Of a DNA stretch of 64,000 nt, positions 55,039 through 63,837 are shown in pieces. The stretch covers positions 1-64,000 of the forward strand of contig JADZAI010000095.1 in NCBI GenBank assembly GCA_020852655.1, given 5' to 3'. Position 1 is the first letter of the stretch; every line of letters starts with the position of its first letter. Source of the DNA: Alphaproteobacteria bacterium. GTDB lineage: Bacteria > Pseudomonadota > Alphaproteobacteria > Micropepsales > Micropepsaceae. The notes under the pieces were generated by a model. It ran no database searches. It was not told where the DNA came from and saw nothing but the letters and a program-made list of their open reading frames with translations. A program made the translations under genes and the position numbers.

Positions 55039-55300
55039 TGAGTCCCCCGCTCAATTCGTCCGGCATGGCTAACAGTTGAAGTAAGTATAGTCAGCCCCTT
55101 TTCATGTTTTAACTATAATGGAATGCCAAGACGGGCGGCGAGAATTGCGAATATATTTGATTTGAATTTTATCTATTCGATTTTGGTTCAAATTTTACAT
55201 TTTGGAATTTCTTAACTCAGGTTTGCATAAAGTTGCCGCGCTAGCTGGGCGAGGCGGGGTTTCTCAGGCTCATCGCCCTTTGGATGCCGAGGGGATTCTC
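55039..55300. promoter_or_regulatory. AT-rich divergent control region between TadE-like and TadG genes
   Basis: 55075-55215 is markedly AT-rich against a GC-rich background. A perfect TATAAT lies at 55114-55119 (plus), and TATACT can be read on the minus strand near 55084-55089. Neither has a good -35, so the promoters are tentative; a regulator or nucleoid protein site is plausible. Confidence 0.45.
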
Positions 55301-56869
55301 ATGTCGAAGATGCAAGGACCGAAGCCGCGCTTCCGGTTTTCGCCGCTGCGGCGCTTTTCGCAGTTCCTGCGCGAGCGCTCCGGCAACGTGGCAATGCTGT
55401 TCGGCCTTGCCGCGATCCCGTTCTTTACGATGGGCGGCATGGCGGTCGATTTCAGCCGCGCCATGATGGTCAAGAACCGCCTCGGGACGGCGCTGGACGC
55501 GACGGCCCTCGCGCTGGGCGCCCAGGTCGGCCTGAACCAGCAGCAGGTGCGGGCGCAGGCCCAGGCCTATTTCAATGCCAACTATCCTTCGCGCGAGCTC
55601 GGGACGCCGAGCGCGCTCAACATCAACTATGCCGGCAACACCGTCACGATCACGGCGAGCGCCTCGGTCCCGACCGTGATCATCGGCCTCGTCGGCGTCG
55701 ACGAGCTGGATGTGCAGCAGTCGGTCGAGGTGACGCGCGAGATGAAGGGGCTCGAGGTCGCGCTGGTCCTCGATACGACCGGCTCGATGGCCGAGTCCGG
55801 CAAGATGCCGGCGCTCAAGGCCGCGGCCAAGGATCTGCTCGCGATCCTCTTCGGCGATGCGCAGACCTCGACCCAGCTTCACATCGGCGTCGTTCCGTTT
55901 GCCGCCGCTGTGCGGCTGAACAACCCGCTCGGCGCGGTCAACGCCGGCTGGATCGATACCGGCGGCCTTTCGACCTTTGCACGGTCGAACTTCGACAACG
56001 GCCGCTATGCCTATGCGCTCTATCCGCCGCTGAACGGCTCGACACCCGCCGCTTACCAGATGAGCAAGACCCAGCAGTGGAAGGGCTGCGTCGAGGCGCG
56101 CCCTGACGGACTGGAAGCCACAGATACGGCGCCGCTGGCGGTGGTCGCGACGGCGAGCGATGCCAACACCCGCTGGGTGCCCTTCTTCAATCCCGACGAA
56201 CCGGACTCGGGTTCGGGCACCAGCGGCTGGTCCAACCGCTATCTCTCCGATGGCGTCACCGGCACCTGGCAGAACCGCCTGATGAACTCGGCGAAATATG
56301 CCGGCGCCAACAACAACGGCGTCGACCTCCAGTGCGCCATGCAGGCTATCCTGCCTCTCACGGGCAACCGCGCCTCGATCGAGGCCAAGATCGAGTCACT
56401 CAACCCGTCCGGCCACACCCACATCCCGATCGGGCTCGGCTGGGGCTGGCGTGTCCTGTCGCCGACGCAGCCTTACACGGAGGGCGTCGCCTATGACGAT
56501 GCCGAAACGAGCAAGGCGCTGATCCTGATGACCGACGGCGTCAATACGATCCCGACCAACAGCTCTCCCGCGGGCTCCGGCTACACGGCCTATGGCTATC
56601 TCTACCAGTCGCGCCTCGGCAGCACGAACGCCAACACCGCCAAGGCCAACATGGACGACCAGACGGCAACGCAGTGCGATGCCATCAAGGACGCCGGCAT
56701 CCGGGTCTACACGATCCTGTTCATGGAGACCGACAATACGGTCCGCAACCTGCTGCGCGATTGCGCGACGACACCGGCGCTCTTCTTCGACACGCCGACC
56801 ACGGCACAGCTCAAGACGGTGTTCCGCCTGATCGCCTCCGACCTCTCCAATCTGCGCGTCAGCAAGTAG
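55301..56869 (+). CDS. tadG: TadG-like pilus protein with von Willebrand factor A domain
   Basis: 522 aa from ATG 55301 (GAGGGG upstream). The N-terminal ERSGNVAMLFGLAAIPFFTMGGMAVDFSR is seen as SGNVAMLFGLAAIPFF, the TadG anchor. A vWA domain begins at VALVLDTTGSMAESGKM, with the MIDAS DTTGSMAES, and continues to ALILMTDGVNTIP. An insertion of about 150 residues sits inside the vWA domain. It is a putative adhesive or assembly component of the Flp pilus. Confidence 0.92.
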   Translation: MSKMQGPKPRFRFSPLRRFSQFLRERSGNVAMLFGLAAIPFFTMGGMAVDFSRAMMVKNRLGTALDATALALGAQVGLNQQQVRAQAQAYFNANYPSRELGTPSALNINYAGNTVTITASASVPTVIIGLVGVDELDVQQSVEVTREMKGLEVALVLDTTGSMAESGKMPALKAAAKDLLAILFGDAQTSTQLHIGVVPFAAAVRLNNPLGAVNAGWIDTGGLSTFARSNFDNGRYAYALYPPLNGSTPAAYQMSKTQQWKGCVEARPDGLEATDTAPLAVVATASDANTRWVPFFNPDEPDSGSGTSGWSNRYLSDGVTGTWQNRLMNSAKYAGANNNGVDLQCAMQAILPLTGNRASIEAKIESLNPSGHTHIPIGLGWGWRVLSPTQPYTEGVAYDDAETSKALILMTDGVNTIPTNSSPAGSGYTAYGYLYQSRLGSTNANTAKANMDDQTATQCDAIKDAGIRVYTILFMETDNTVRNLLRDCATTPALFFDTPTTAQLKTVFRLIASDLSNLRVSK

Positions 56870-56890
56870 GGCGGCATCGCACGGACGAGA

Positions 56891-56920
56891 AAAGGGCCGG
56901 AGGGAAACCTCCGGCCCTTT
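56891..56920 (+). terminator. Intrinsic terminator after tadG
   Basis: AAAGGGCCGGAGG (56891-56903), loop GAAA, CCTCCGGCCCTTT (56908-56920): a perfect 13-bp stem, 22 bp past the tadG stop. Confidence 0.94.
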
Positions 56921-56968
56921 CGCTTGCCGGCCACGCACACCTGCGGGCGCCGCGCGTCGCAAACGAAA

Positions 56969-56993
56969 AGGGGCCGGCGAACGGCCGGCCCCT
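56969..56993 (-). terminator. Intrinsic terminator of the CpaC-N-like gene (minus strand)
   Basis: On the minus strand GGGGCCGGC-CGTTC-GCCGGCCCC is followed by TTTTCGTTT. It lies 29 bp beyond the stop of the gene at 57022-57471. Confidence 0.88.
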
Positions 56994-57021
56994 GGAAGAA
57001 GATCGGATCGGGTGGGCGGGG

Positions 57022-57471
57022 TCAGCCGCCTTCGCCGGGGCCCTTGGAGCCGAGGCCGGCCTTCTTGCCGGCCTGCTCCAGCGCGTTGTTGAACGCATCG
57101 ACCGAGTCGCCCGGGATCGGCGCCGGCGCGCAGCGCGGCGCGCAGGAGAGCGTCACCTGCTGGTTGCCGCGCATCAGCGTCACCGTACGGTCGCTGTTCG
57201 ACGCGACGACTACCCGGACATTGGCGACCTGGCGGCCTTCCGAGTCGATCGCTATGATGTTCGTCGCGCCGAAGCTCTTGCCGGTGACCAGCGCCGTGTC
57301 GGCATCCTGCATGGATACGTCGGCGATCGACGGGTTGCCGACGACGATCGTCGAGGCCGAGGCGCTGAGCTGCACGAGCTTGGTCTGGTCGATGGTGACC
57401 GTGAGGTCGGCGGCCAGAGCCGGAGCCGTCGACAGCACCGCAGCGGCGGCAAGTGAGAAGATACGCTTCAT
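57022..57471 (-). CDS. Orphan pilus assembly N-terminal domain protein (CpaC-N-like)
   Basis: 149 aa. A signal peptide (MKRIFSLAAAAVLSTAPALA) is followed by a single T2SS/T3SS pilotin-type N domain: LVQLSASASTIVVGNPSIADVS, TGKSFGATNIIAIDSEGR. This repeats the first domain of CpaC (60303-61802) but lacks any secretin pore. A tail with CAPRCAP follows. It may bind the secretin or peptidoglycan. It has its own terminator and is divergent from the Crp-like gene. Confidence 0.85.
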   Translation of the reverse strand: MKRIFSLAAAAVLSTAPALAADLTVTIDQTKLVQLSASASTIVVGNPSIADVSMQDADTALVTGKSFGATNIIAIDSEGRQVANVRVVVASNSDRTVTLMRGNQQVTLSCAPRCAPAPIPGDSVDAFNNALEQAGKKAGLGSKGPGEGG

Positions 57472-57680
57472 AATAGGCGCTCCAAATCCGTCCGGGCGCA
57501 GTGCGCCCTCCGGCGTCAGAGTGTCAGCGAGGTTTGAAGGAAGTCTGAACGGGCGGCGTCATGTCTTACCCACAGGTGCACGAACCGCGCCGGTGCCAAC
57601 GATCGGGTAAGCCGGATTTAGCGGACGTTAAAGTCCCCGTGCGCTTAATGGGGACCGACACCTTCCGGACTGGGCCTTCG

Positions 57681-58328
57681 ATGGATATCGCTGCACGCCT
57701 TGCACGTATCGAGATATTTGCGCCGCTACAGGGCCGTGCGCTCGAGCGGCTGTCGGCCGGGGCGGCGGCCGTCGACCTCGCGGCCGGCGAGACGTCGAAT
57801 GCGCTGGAGAGCGGCGCCGTCCTCCTCTTCATAGAGTCGGGGCGGTTGCGGGTTTCCGCCATGAGCCGCGGCCGCATCGGGTTCGCGGATCTCGGCGCGG
57901 GAGAGGTCCAGGGCCTCGTCGAGGCCGTGGCGGGCAATCCCGTGCCGCCCTGCGCCGTCCTCGCCCTCGATGCCACGACGGCGCTCGCGCTGCGCGCCGA
58001 GGCCGTGGTGACGGCGGTCCGCTCGAACGCCGCGAGTTCTTTCGCCCTGGCCCGGCGCTTCGCGGCCGGCCTCGCCGATCAGGCGGCGGCCTCCGATCCG
58101 CTCCAGAAGGTCTATCGCGACATCCTGCGCGCCGCGCGGCCGATCGGAGATTCGCGCTGGACCGTCGACCCGCTGCCCCGGCATCGCGACCTGGCGGCGA
58201 GCGCAGGCGTCGAGGAAGGCGATGCCGCCTCGGCCATCGCGCATCTCGTGCGGATCGGCGTGGCGCGCCGGCGTTACCCCGCGCTGGATATCGAGGATCG
58301 CGAGGCCCTTCAGGCCCTGGCGCGCTGA
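57681..58328 (+). CDS. Crp/Fnr-like transcriptional regulator
   Basis: 215 aa from ATG 57681 (ATG 57648 is possible). Residues about 10-110 look like a cyclic-nucleotide-binding beta-roll (IFAPLQGRALERLSAG, LLFIESGRLRVS). Residues about 140-215 form a winged helix (RHRDLAASAGVEEGDAASAIAHLVRIG). The phosphate-binding cassette of true CRP is not evident, so the effector is unknown. It lies between the orphan CpaC-N gene and the Flp pilin gene, suggesting control of pilus genes. Confidence 0.75.
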   Translation: MDIAARLARIEIFAPLQGRALERLSAGAAAVDLAAGETSNALESGAVLLFIESGRLRVSAMSRGRIGFADLGAGEVQGLVEAVAGNPVPPCAVLALDATTALALRAEAVVTAVRSNAASSFALARRFAAGLADQAAASDPLQKVYRDILRAARPIGDSRWTVDPLPRHRDLAASAGVEEGDAASAIAHLVRIGVARRRYPALDIEDREALQALAR

Positions 58329-58493
58329 GGATTTCTCAGCCTACGGAAAATAATGCAGTAAACCGGGAATTTACCGCGTTCCTTAAGTCCACAGAAACTC
58401 GGCCCCCGTAAAGTCGTTCTTGTCCGCGGGGCAAACCAAATATTCGCGCTCGCAGGACGTGGTGCTGTGGTGGACTTCAACGGAGGGTTTCCT

Positions 58494-58661
58494 ATGAGCA
58501 AGCTGTTTGCGCGTTTTGTGAAGAACGAGTCGGGTGCGACGGCCATCGAATACGGCCTGATCGCGACCTTCATCGCCGTGGCGATCATCGCCGCGCTCGG
58601 CCTGGTCGGCGACAGCCTCGACCAGATGCTGACCGACGTTTCGACGGCGATCGGCTCGTAA
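58494..58661 (+). CDS. pilA: Flp/Fap-type major pilin
   Basis: 55 aa from ATG 58494 with GGAGGG seven bases upstream. VKNESGATAIEYGLIATFIAVAII is read in part as SGATAIEYGLIATFIAVA, the Flp prepilin motif with Glu and Tyr at +5/+6 after the Gly cleavage site. The mature subunit is about 36 residues. It is processed by CpaA (58938-59444) and assembled by the Cpa machinery downstream. Confidence 0.96.
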   Translation: MSKLFARFVKNESGATAIEYGLIATFIAVAIIAALGLVGDSLDQMLTDVSTAIGS

Positions 58662-58708
58662 GATCAAGGGCCGGTCTTCGGACCGGCCGGATCAGACGAA
58701 ACGGACGG

Positions 58709-58742
58709 AGCCGCGGGGGAGACCCCGCGGCTTCTTCGTTTT
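58709..58742 (+). terminator. Intrinsic terminator after the pilin gene
   Basis: AGCCGCGGGG (58709-58718) pairs with CCCCGCGGCT (58723-58732), followed by TCTTCGTTTTT. A weaker stem, GGCCGGTC-TTCG-GACCGGCC, precedes it at 58670-58689. Such a double hairpin could also protect the abundant pilin mRNA. Confidence 0.9.
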
Positions 58743-58840
58743 TGGGCCCGCGTGCACGAGGTGACGAACGCAGCTTAACCTTCGAAACCCTTGAGTCTCC
58801 GGCATTTGCAAACGCCCGGAAAGGATTCGGAAGGGTTTGC

Positions 58841-58855
58841 TTAAGCCTCGCTTAA
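58841..58855. promoter_or_regulatory. CtrA-type binding site upstream of cpaA
   Basis: TTAA-GCCTCGC-TTAA matches the TTAA-N7-TTAA consensus of the cell-cycle regulator CtrA exactly. It is 83 bp before the cpaA ATG. In Caulobacter the pilA-cpa genes belong to the CtrA regulon, which fits the location. Confidence 0.7.
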
Positions 58856-58937
58856 TACGCGCCCCGCTAAGGTTCAGCGTCGCACCGGACCGTCGTCCGG
58901 AAGGCAGCCGCGCGGATCGGGGCGCGGGAGCTCGGGG

Positions 58938-59444
58938 ATGATGCTGGACTTTGTCGTGCTGATAGCGTGTCCGACCCTCTTCGCCATCGGGGCGATGACG
59001 GACCTCGTCAGCTACCGCATACCGAACTGGGTGTCGCTGGCCCTCGCCGGCGCGTTCGTCGTCGCCGCGGCGGCGGGCGGCATGCCGCTGTCGACGTTCG
59101 GCTGGCATCTGCTGGTCGGTCTCGGCGGCCTGGTCGTCGGCTTCACGCTCTTCGCCTTCAACATCATCGGCGGCGGCGACGCGAAGCTCTTCGCAGCCGG
59201 CGCGCTCTGGGCCGGCCCGGCCTACATCATGAAATACTGCTTTGCCTTTGCCCTCGCCGGCGGCGCCTTCGCGGTGGCCGTGCTGGTCATGCGCCGCGTG
59301 CCGCTTCCCGCCGGCGCCGTGCGCATTCCGTTCATCCATCAACTGCTCCAGCCCAAGGCGGGCCTGCCCTACGGCGTGGCGCTGGGCGTCGGTGCGCTGA
59401 TCGTTCTCTTCGACCCCCTCTTTATCCAGGCCCTCACGACATGA
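58938..59444 (+). CDS. cpaA: Prepilin peptidase CpaA (A24 aspartic protease)
   Basis: 168 aa, about five to six membrane spans. The two catalytic aspartates are in GAMTDLVSYRIPNW and IIGGGDAKLFAAG. It cleaves Flp-type prepilins and probably the TadE-like pseudopilins. It lacks the methyltransferase domain of PilD, as usual for the short A24 form. It is the first gene of the cpaABCDEF run. Confidence 0.96.
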   Translation: MMLDFVVLIACPTLFAIGAMTDLVSYRIPNWVSLALAGAFVVAAAAGGMPLSTFGWHLLVGLGGLVVGFTLFAFNIIGGGDAKLFAAGALWAGPAYIMKYCFAFALAGGAFAVAVLVMRRVPLPAGAVRIPFIHQLLQPKAGLPYGVALGVGALIVLFDPLFIQALTT

Positions 59445-59472
59445 GCGTCCGAACGCCGGGAGAGAAATCCCT

Positions 59473-60303
59473 ATGAGCCCCATGCGTATCATCGTCCTCG
59501 TCATAGCACTGGGAGCCGCTGGCATGGCTGCGCTTCTTCTGGGCGGATTCTTCGGAAACAAGAAGCAGGCATCGGCCGCGGCCGGTCCGGCCATGCAACT
59601 GACCGAGGTGCTGGTCGCATCCTCCGACCTCGACGTCGGCCACGCGGTCAAGGCGGAAGACCTGAAGTGGCAGAAGTGGCCGACCGATGCGGTCGCCGCC
59701 TCCTATATCACGAAGGACGCGAACCCCGCGGGGCTGGAGAACATGGTCGGCGCGGTCGCGCGCACCACGATGTTCGCCGGCGAGCCTGCGACGGCCTCCA
59801 AGCTGGTCCACGCCGAAAGCTCCAGCTTCATGGCGGCGGTCCTGACGCCCGGCATGCGCGCCGTTGCCGTGGAGATCAAGGAAGAGACGGGGGCGGGCGG
59901 CTTCATCCTGCCGAACGACCGGGTCGACGTGATCGTGAGCATCGAGGCCGGCAATTCGGACGATGGCTCGAAGAAGGTCTTCACGCGCACGCTGCTTCAG
60001 AACATTCGCGTGCTCGCCGTCGGCCAGACCTTCCGCGACCAGACCGGCGCCGCCGACGCCGAAACGCAGACGGTGTCGGCCAAGACCGCCACGCTCGAAG
60101 TCAGCCCGGCCGAGGCCGAGCTGCTCCAGCACGGCGCCCAGGGCGGCACGGTCTCGCTGGCCCTGCGCGGCCTCACCGGCGCCGACACGCCGATCGCCGC
60201 GGTGCGCGTGCCGGCGGGCGAAGGCGGCAAGCGCCGTTCGAACAACACCATCACCATCGTCCGCTACGGCACGGCCAGCCAAGTGCAGGCAGCCGGGAAT
60301 TAA
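59473..60303 (+). CDS. cpaB: Flp pilus assembly protein CpaB
   Basis: 276 aa. An N-terminal membrane anchor (MRIIVLVIALGAAGMAALLLG read as IIVLVIALGAAGMAALLL) precedes two SAF/RcpC-like domains: EVLVASSDLDVGHAV, AEDLKWQKWP, PGMRAVAVEIKEE, FILPNDRVDVIVS. It stabilises the secretin and links it to the inner-membrane complex. Its stop overlaps the cpaC start (TAATG). Confidence 0.94.
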   Translation: MSPMRIIVLVIALGAAGMAALLLGGFFGNKKQASAAAGPAMQLTEVLVASSDLDVGHAVKAEDLKWQKWPTDAVAASYITKDANPAGLENMVGAVARTTMFAGEPATASKLVHAESSSFMAAVLTPGMRAVAVEIKEETGAGGFILPNDRVDVIVSIEAGNSDDGSKKVFTRTLLQNIRVLAVGQTFRDQTGAADAETQTVSAKTATLEVSPAEAELLQHGAQGGTVSLALRGLTGADTPIAAVRVPAGEGGKRRSNNTITIVRYGTASQVQAAGN

Positions 60304-61802
60304 TGGGGCGCGTCATGCGGGGAATGCTAACGACACTGTTCTGTGCGGCGGCCGCACTGACCCTCGCGGGCCAGCCGGCGCTCGCAGGAGACGACAGCGG
60401 TCCGATCTCGCGCACCGTTTCGGTGCGCAGCCACGGCGACGGTCCGGCGACGGAGCGTGTGGTGCTGGGCCTGAACAAGGCGGCGATCATCGAACTGCCG
60501 GCGGACGCCTCGGACGTGCTGGTGTCGAACCCGACGATCGTCGATGCGATCGTGCGCACGCCGCGCCGCATCTACATCCTCGGCCTCGCGGTCGGCCAGA
60601 CGAACGCCTTCTTCTTCTCGGACTCCGGCAAGCAGTTGCTGAACCTGGAGATCCGCGTCGAGCGCGACATGGTCGCCCTCGATGACCTGATGGCGAAGCA
60701 TTTCCCCAAGCTCGACATCAAGGTCGAGAGCGTCAACGACAACATCGTCCTCACCGGCACCGTTCCGTCGGCGGCGATCGCCGAACAGGCGAAGGACATC
60801 GCGGTCCGCTATGTCGGCGCCCCCGAGAAGGTGCTGAACATGCTCAGCGTCTCGGGCCGCGAGCAGGTGCTGATCCGCGTCCGCGTCGCCGAGATGCAGC
60901 GCGTCGTCGCCAAGCAGCTCGGTATCGACCTCAGCGCCCTCGCCGTCGCCGGCGGTGTGCCGATCGAGTTCAACTCGGTCAACAAGTTCAGCCTCTCCGG
61001 CCTGTTCATGGGCAGCAACAACGGCCTCGGCGCCGGCCTTCTGCCCAGCCCCGACTTCAGCAACGGCGTCACGGGCCTGCCCGACGGCTACAACAATCTC
61101 GCCGGCACGCTGCGGGCGCTCGAACGCGCCAACGTCATGAAGCTGCTCGCCGAGCCGAACCTGACGGCGCTGTCGGGCGAAACGGCGAACTTCATGGCCG
61201 GCGGCCAGTTCCCGGTCCCGACCGGCTCGGACGACAACGGCAACGTCTCGATCGAGTTCAAGCCCTTCGGCGTCGGTCTCGCCTTCACGCCCGTGGTGCT
61301 CAGCGAAGGCCGCATCAGCCTGAAGATCTCGTCCGAAGTCAGCGAGCTGACCTCGGAGAACGCCCTCGTCCTGCCCGGCAACACGGTCCGCACGAATGAC
61401 GGCAACCTCATCACGACGCAGCCGATCACGATCCCCGGCATGCGCGTGCGCCGTGCCGAGTCGACGATCGAGATGCCGAGCGGCGGCGCGATGATGATCG
61501 CCGGCCTGCTGCGCGACGACTACAAGCAGGCGATCGACGGCTATCCGGGCCTCAAGGACGTCCCGGTGCTGGGCGCCCTGTTCCGCAGCCGCGACTTCCA
61601 GTCCAACCAGACCGAACTCGTGGTGATCGTTTCCGCGGTCCTGGTCGATCCGGTCTCCGGCCACGAACTCGCCGCGCCGACGGACGGCTTCGTACCGGCC
61701 AACGACGCGCAGGCGATCCTGAACGGCCAGGCCAACGCCACCCACGTCACGCCCACCGCCAAGACGGCGGCGAAGACGGGCGGCGGCTACATCCTCGAAT
61801 AA
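60303..61802 (+). CDS. cpaC: Type II/IV secretin CpaC (RcpA)
   Basis: 499 aa with a signal peptide (about 1-28). N-terminal pilus domain (AAIIELPADASDVLVSNPTI), then a BON-like or N1 region (VALDDLMAKHFP, NDNIVLTGTVPS). The secretin core follows (LLAEPNLTALSGETANFMAGG, GVGLAFTPVVLSEGRISLKI, VPVLGALFRSRDFQSNQTELVVIVS). It forms the outer-membrane channel for the Flp pilus. Confidence 0.96.
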   Translation: MGRVMRGMLTTLFCAAAALTLAGQPALAGDDSGPISRTVSVRSHGDGPATERVVLGLNKAAIIELPADASDVLVSNPTIVDAIVRTPRRIYILGLAVGQTNAFFFSDSGKQLLNLEIRVERDMVALDDLMAKHFPKLDIKVESVNDNIVLTGTVPSAAIAEQAKDIAVRYVGAPEKVLNMLSVSGREQVLIRVRVAEMQRVVAKQLGIDLSALAVAGGVPIEFNSVNKFSLSGLFMGSNNGLGAGLLPSPDFSNGVTGLPDGYNNLAGTLRALERANVMKLLAEPNLTALSGETANFMAGGQFPVPTGSDDNGNVSIEFKPFGVGLAFTPVVLSEGRISLKISSEVSELTSENALVLPGNTVRTNDGNLITTQPITIPGMRVRRAESTIEMPSGGAMMIAGLLRDDYKQAIDGYPGLKDVPVLGALFRSRDFQSNQTELVVIVSAVLVDPVSGHELAAPTDGFVPANDAQAILNGQANATHVTPTAKTAAKTGGGYILE

Positions 61803-61816
61803 TCGGGAACGCGACC

Positions 61817-62509
61817 ATGATCCGCACAGCCCAAACGCTCCCTGTTCTCGTCCTGGCTCTGTTTGCCGGTGCCTGCCAGTCCTTCGACGAGCGCTATGAG
61901 GCCTCCCTGCCGACCGATCAGCGCCTGCCCTTCCAGGTCGCGACCGAAGTGTCGTTGCTGGAAGTGCAGACGGACGGCCGCGGCCGGCTGACGGGGCAAT
62001 CGCAGGCCGATGTCGAGCGCTTCCTGCGCAGCTACAAGACGGACGGCAGCGGCGCGCTGGAAATCCAGAGCGCCGGCGGCGGCCGCCAGACGGCTGTCGC
62101 CGAGGCCCAGATTCGGGACATCGCCTCGATCTACGGCATTCCGCGCAGCCACGTCGCGGTCACCGGCTACACGCCGCAGCCCGGCTCCGCCGGCAGCCTG
62201 CGCCTCGCCTTCGCGCGCTATACGGCGAGCGTGCCCGCCTGCGACGTCCAGGACTGGAGCGAGAATCTCAGCACCAACCTGAACAACACGACCTACCCGT
62301 CCTTCGGCTGCGCCACGCAGACGAATATCGCGGCGATGGCGGCGGACCCGCGCGACCTGCTCGAGGCGCGCCCGATGGATCCGTCGTCGGCCGAGCGCCG
62401 CTCGGTGATCGCGGACAAATACGAAAAGGGTGAGTCGCCGTCGTCGTCCCGCACGTCGGGCGACAGCGGCAAGATCGCCGATCCCAAGTCCGGCACCGAA
62501 CGTCAGTAA
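61817..62509 (+). CDS. cpaD: Pilus assembly lipoprotein CpaD
   Basis: 230 aa. The lipobox LFAGAC (Cys about residue 20) follows a signal peptide. The CpaD domain has YTPQPGSAGSLRLAFARY and DWSENLSTNLNNTTYPSFGCATQTNIAAM (read as NTTYPSFGCATQTNIAAM), the family's C-terminal signature. The Ser-rich tail is probably disordered. It supports CpaC localisation in the outer membrane. Confidence 0.94.
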   Translation: MIRTAQTLPVLVLALFAGACQSFDERYEASLPTDQRLPFQVATEVSLLEVQTDGRGRLTGQSQADVERFLRSYKTDGSGALEIQSAGGGRQTAVAEAQIRDIASIYGIPRSHVAVTGYTPQPGSAGSLRLAFARYTASVPACDVQDWSENLSTNLNNTTYPSFGCATQTNIAAMAADPRDLLEARPMDPSSAERRSVIADKYEKGESPSSSRTSGDSGKIADPKSGTERQ

Positions 62510-62538
62510 TCGCTTCAGCGTATCTTGAGGGAACCAGA

Positions 62539-63834
62539 ATGAGCAGAGCGGAAAGCCCTGACGAGGCGTCTGGCCTGTCCAGCTATGGCGTCGAAGCGAA
62601 GGACCGCCCGGTTCCGCGCATCTCGATCGCCGCCTTCTGCGAGTCGCCCGAAACCGGGTCCGTCATCCAGCGGGCCTCTTCGGACCGGCGCCTCGCAAAG
62701 ACGCATGTCACGGTTCACATGGGCGGCGTCCAGGCCGCCTGCGAGATGTATACGGATTCGCCCACGCCGAATCTGGTGATCGTCGAATCGCGCGAACGCC
62801 AGCGCGAGCCGCTTCTGGCGCAGCTGGAGCAGCTGGCGTCGGTGTGCGATCCCGCCAGCAAGGTGATCGTGGTCGGCAACTCCAACGACATCAGCCTGTA
62901 TCGCGAGCTGATCCGCAACGGCATCAGCGAATATCTGATGACGCCGCTGCATCCGATGCAGGTGATCGAGGCGATCGCGACGCTCTACGCGGCGCCGGAA
63001 TCCGATCCGATCGGCAAGGTCTTCGCCTTCATAGGCGCGAAGGGCGGCAGCGGCTCGTCGACGGTCGCCCACAATTTCGCCTGGAGCCTCGCGGCCCAGC
63101 TCAACATCGCGACGACCCTCGTCGACCTCGACCTGCCCTTCGGCACGGCCGGTCTCGACTTCAACCAGGACCCCGCCCAGGGTGTCGCCGACGCGCTCAT
63201 CGCTCCGGAACGCCTCGACGATGTGCTGCTCGAGCGCCTGCTGGTGCGCTGCGGGGAACGGCTGCATCTCTTTGCGGCCCCAGCGGTGATCGACCGCGAC
63301 TACGACATCGACCCGCAGGCGTTCGAGACGATGATCGACATCGTCCGCACATCGTCGCCGGCGGTCGTGATCGACGTGCCGCATGGCTGGAGCCCGTGGA
63401 CGCGCCAGACGCTGATGGCGGCGGACGAGATCATCATCACGGCAACGCCCGATCTCGCCTCGCTGCGCAATGCGAAGAATATCTGCGATCTCTTCGCGGG
63501 CTCGCGGCCGCACGATGCCAAGCCGCGGCTGGTGCTGAATCAGGTCGGTGTGGTCAAGCGGCCGGAAATCCCGGTGAAGGACTTCGCCGAAGCGATCGGC
63601 GCCGAGCCGCTGCTCGTGCTGCCGTTCGATCCGCAACTCTTCGGAACCGCAGCGAATAACGGGCAGATGATCGCGCAGCTCAATCCGCAGTCCCGCGCGG
63701 CGCAGGGCTTCACGCATCTGGCGAAGCTGCTGACCGGACGCGAGACGCTGGTGCAGACCGGCAAGGCGCGGCGCGACTCCCTGATGAAGATCCTCGGCGG
63801 ACTGACCAAGAAGCCGATGAAGAAGGCGAGCTAA
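62539..63834 (+). CDS. cpaE: Pilus localisation ATPase CpaE (TadZ)
   Basis: 431 aa. An atypical receiver-like N-terminus (about 30-150: NLVIVES, YLMTPLHPMQ) is followed by a ParA/MinD-type ATPase. The deviant Walker A is FIGAKGGSGSSTVAHN (KGGSGSST), then LVDLDLPFGTAGLDFN and VVIDVPHGWSPW. It places the pilus machinery at the pole in related species. Confidence 0.95.
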   Translation: MSRAESPDEASGLSSYGVEAKDRPVPRISIAAFCESPETGSVIQRASSDRRLAKTHVTVHMGGVQAACEMYTDSPTPNLVIVESRERQREPLLAQLEQLASVCDPASKVIVVGNSNDISLYRELIRNGISEYLMTPLHPMQVIEAIATLYAAPESDPIGKVFAFIGAKGGSGSSTVAHNFAWSLAAQLNIATTLVDLDLPFGTAGLDFNQDPAQGVADALIAPERLDDVLLERLLVRCGERLHLFAAPAVIDRDYDIDPQAFETMIDIVRTSSPAVVIDVPHGWSPWTRQTLMAADEIIITATPDLASLRNAKNICDLFAGSRPHDAKPRLVLNQVGVVKRPEIPVKDFAEAIGAEPLLVLPFDPQLFGTAANNGQMIAQLNPQSRAAQGFTHLAKLLTGRETLVQTGKARRDSLMKILGGLTKKPMKKAS

Positions 63835-63837
63835 GGC

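Noticed and set aside
58360-58400. CtrA site before the pilin gene
   Set aside because: TTAC and TTAA halves are present but spaced 8 bp with a mismatch, unlike the exact N7 site before cpaA.
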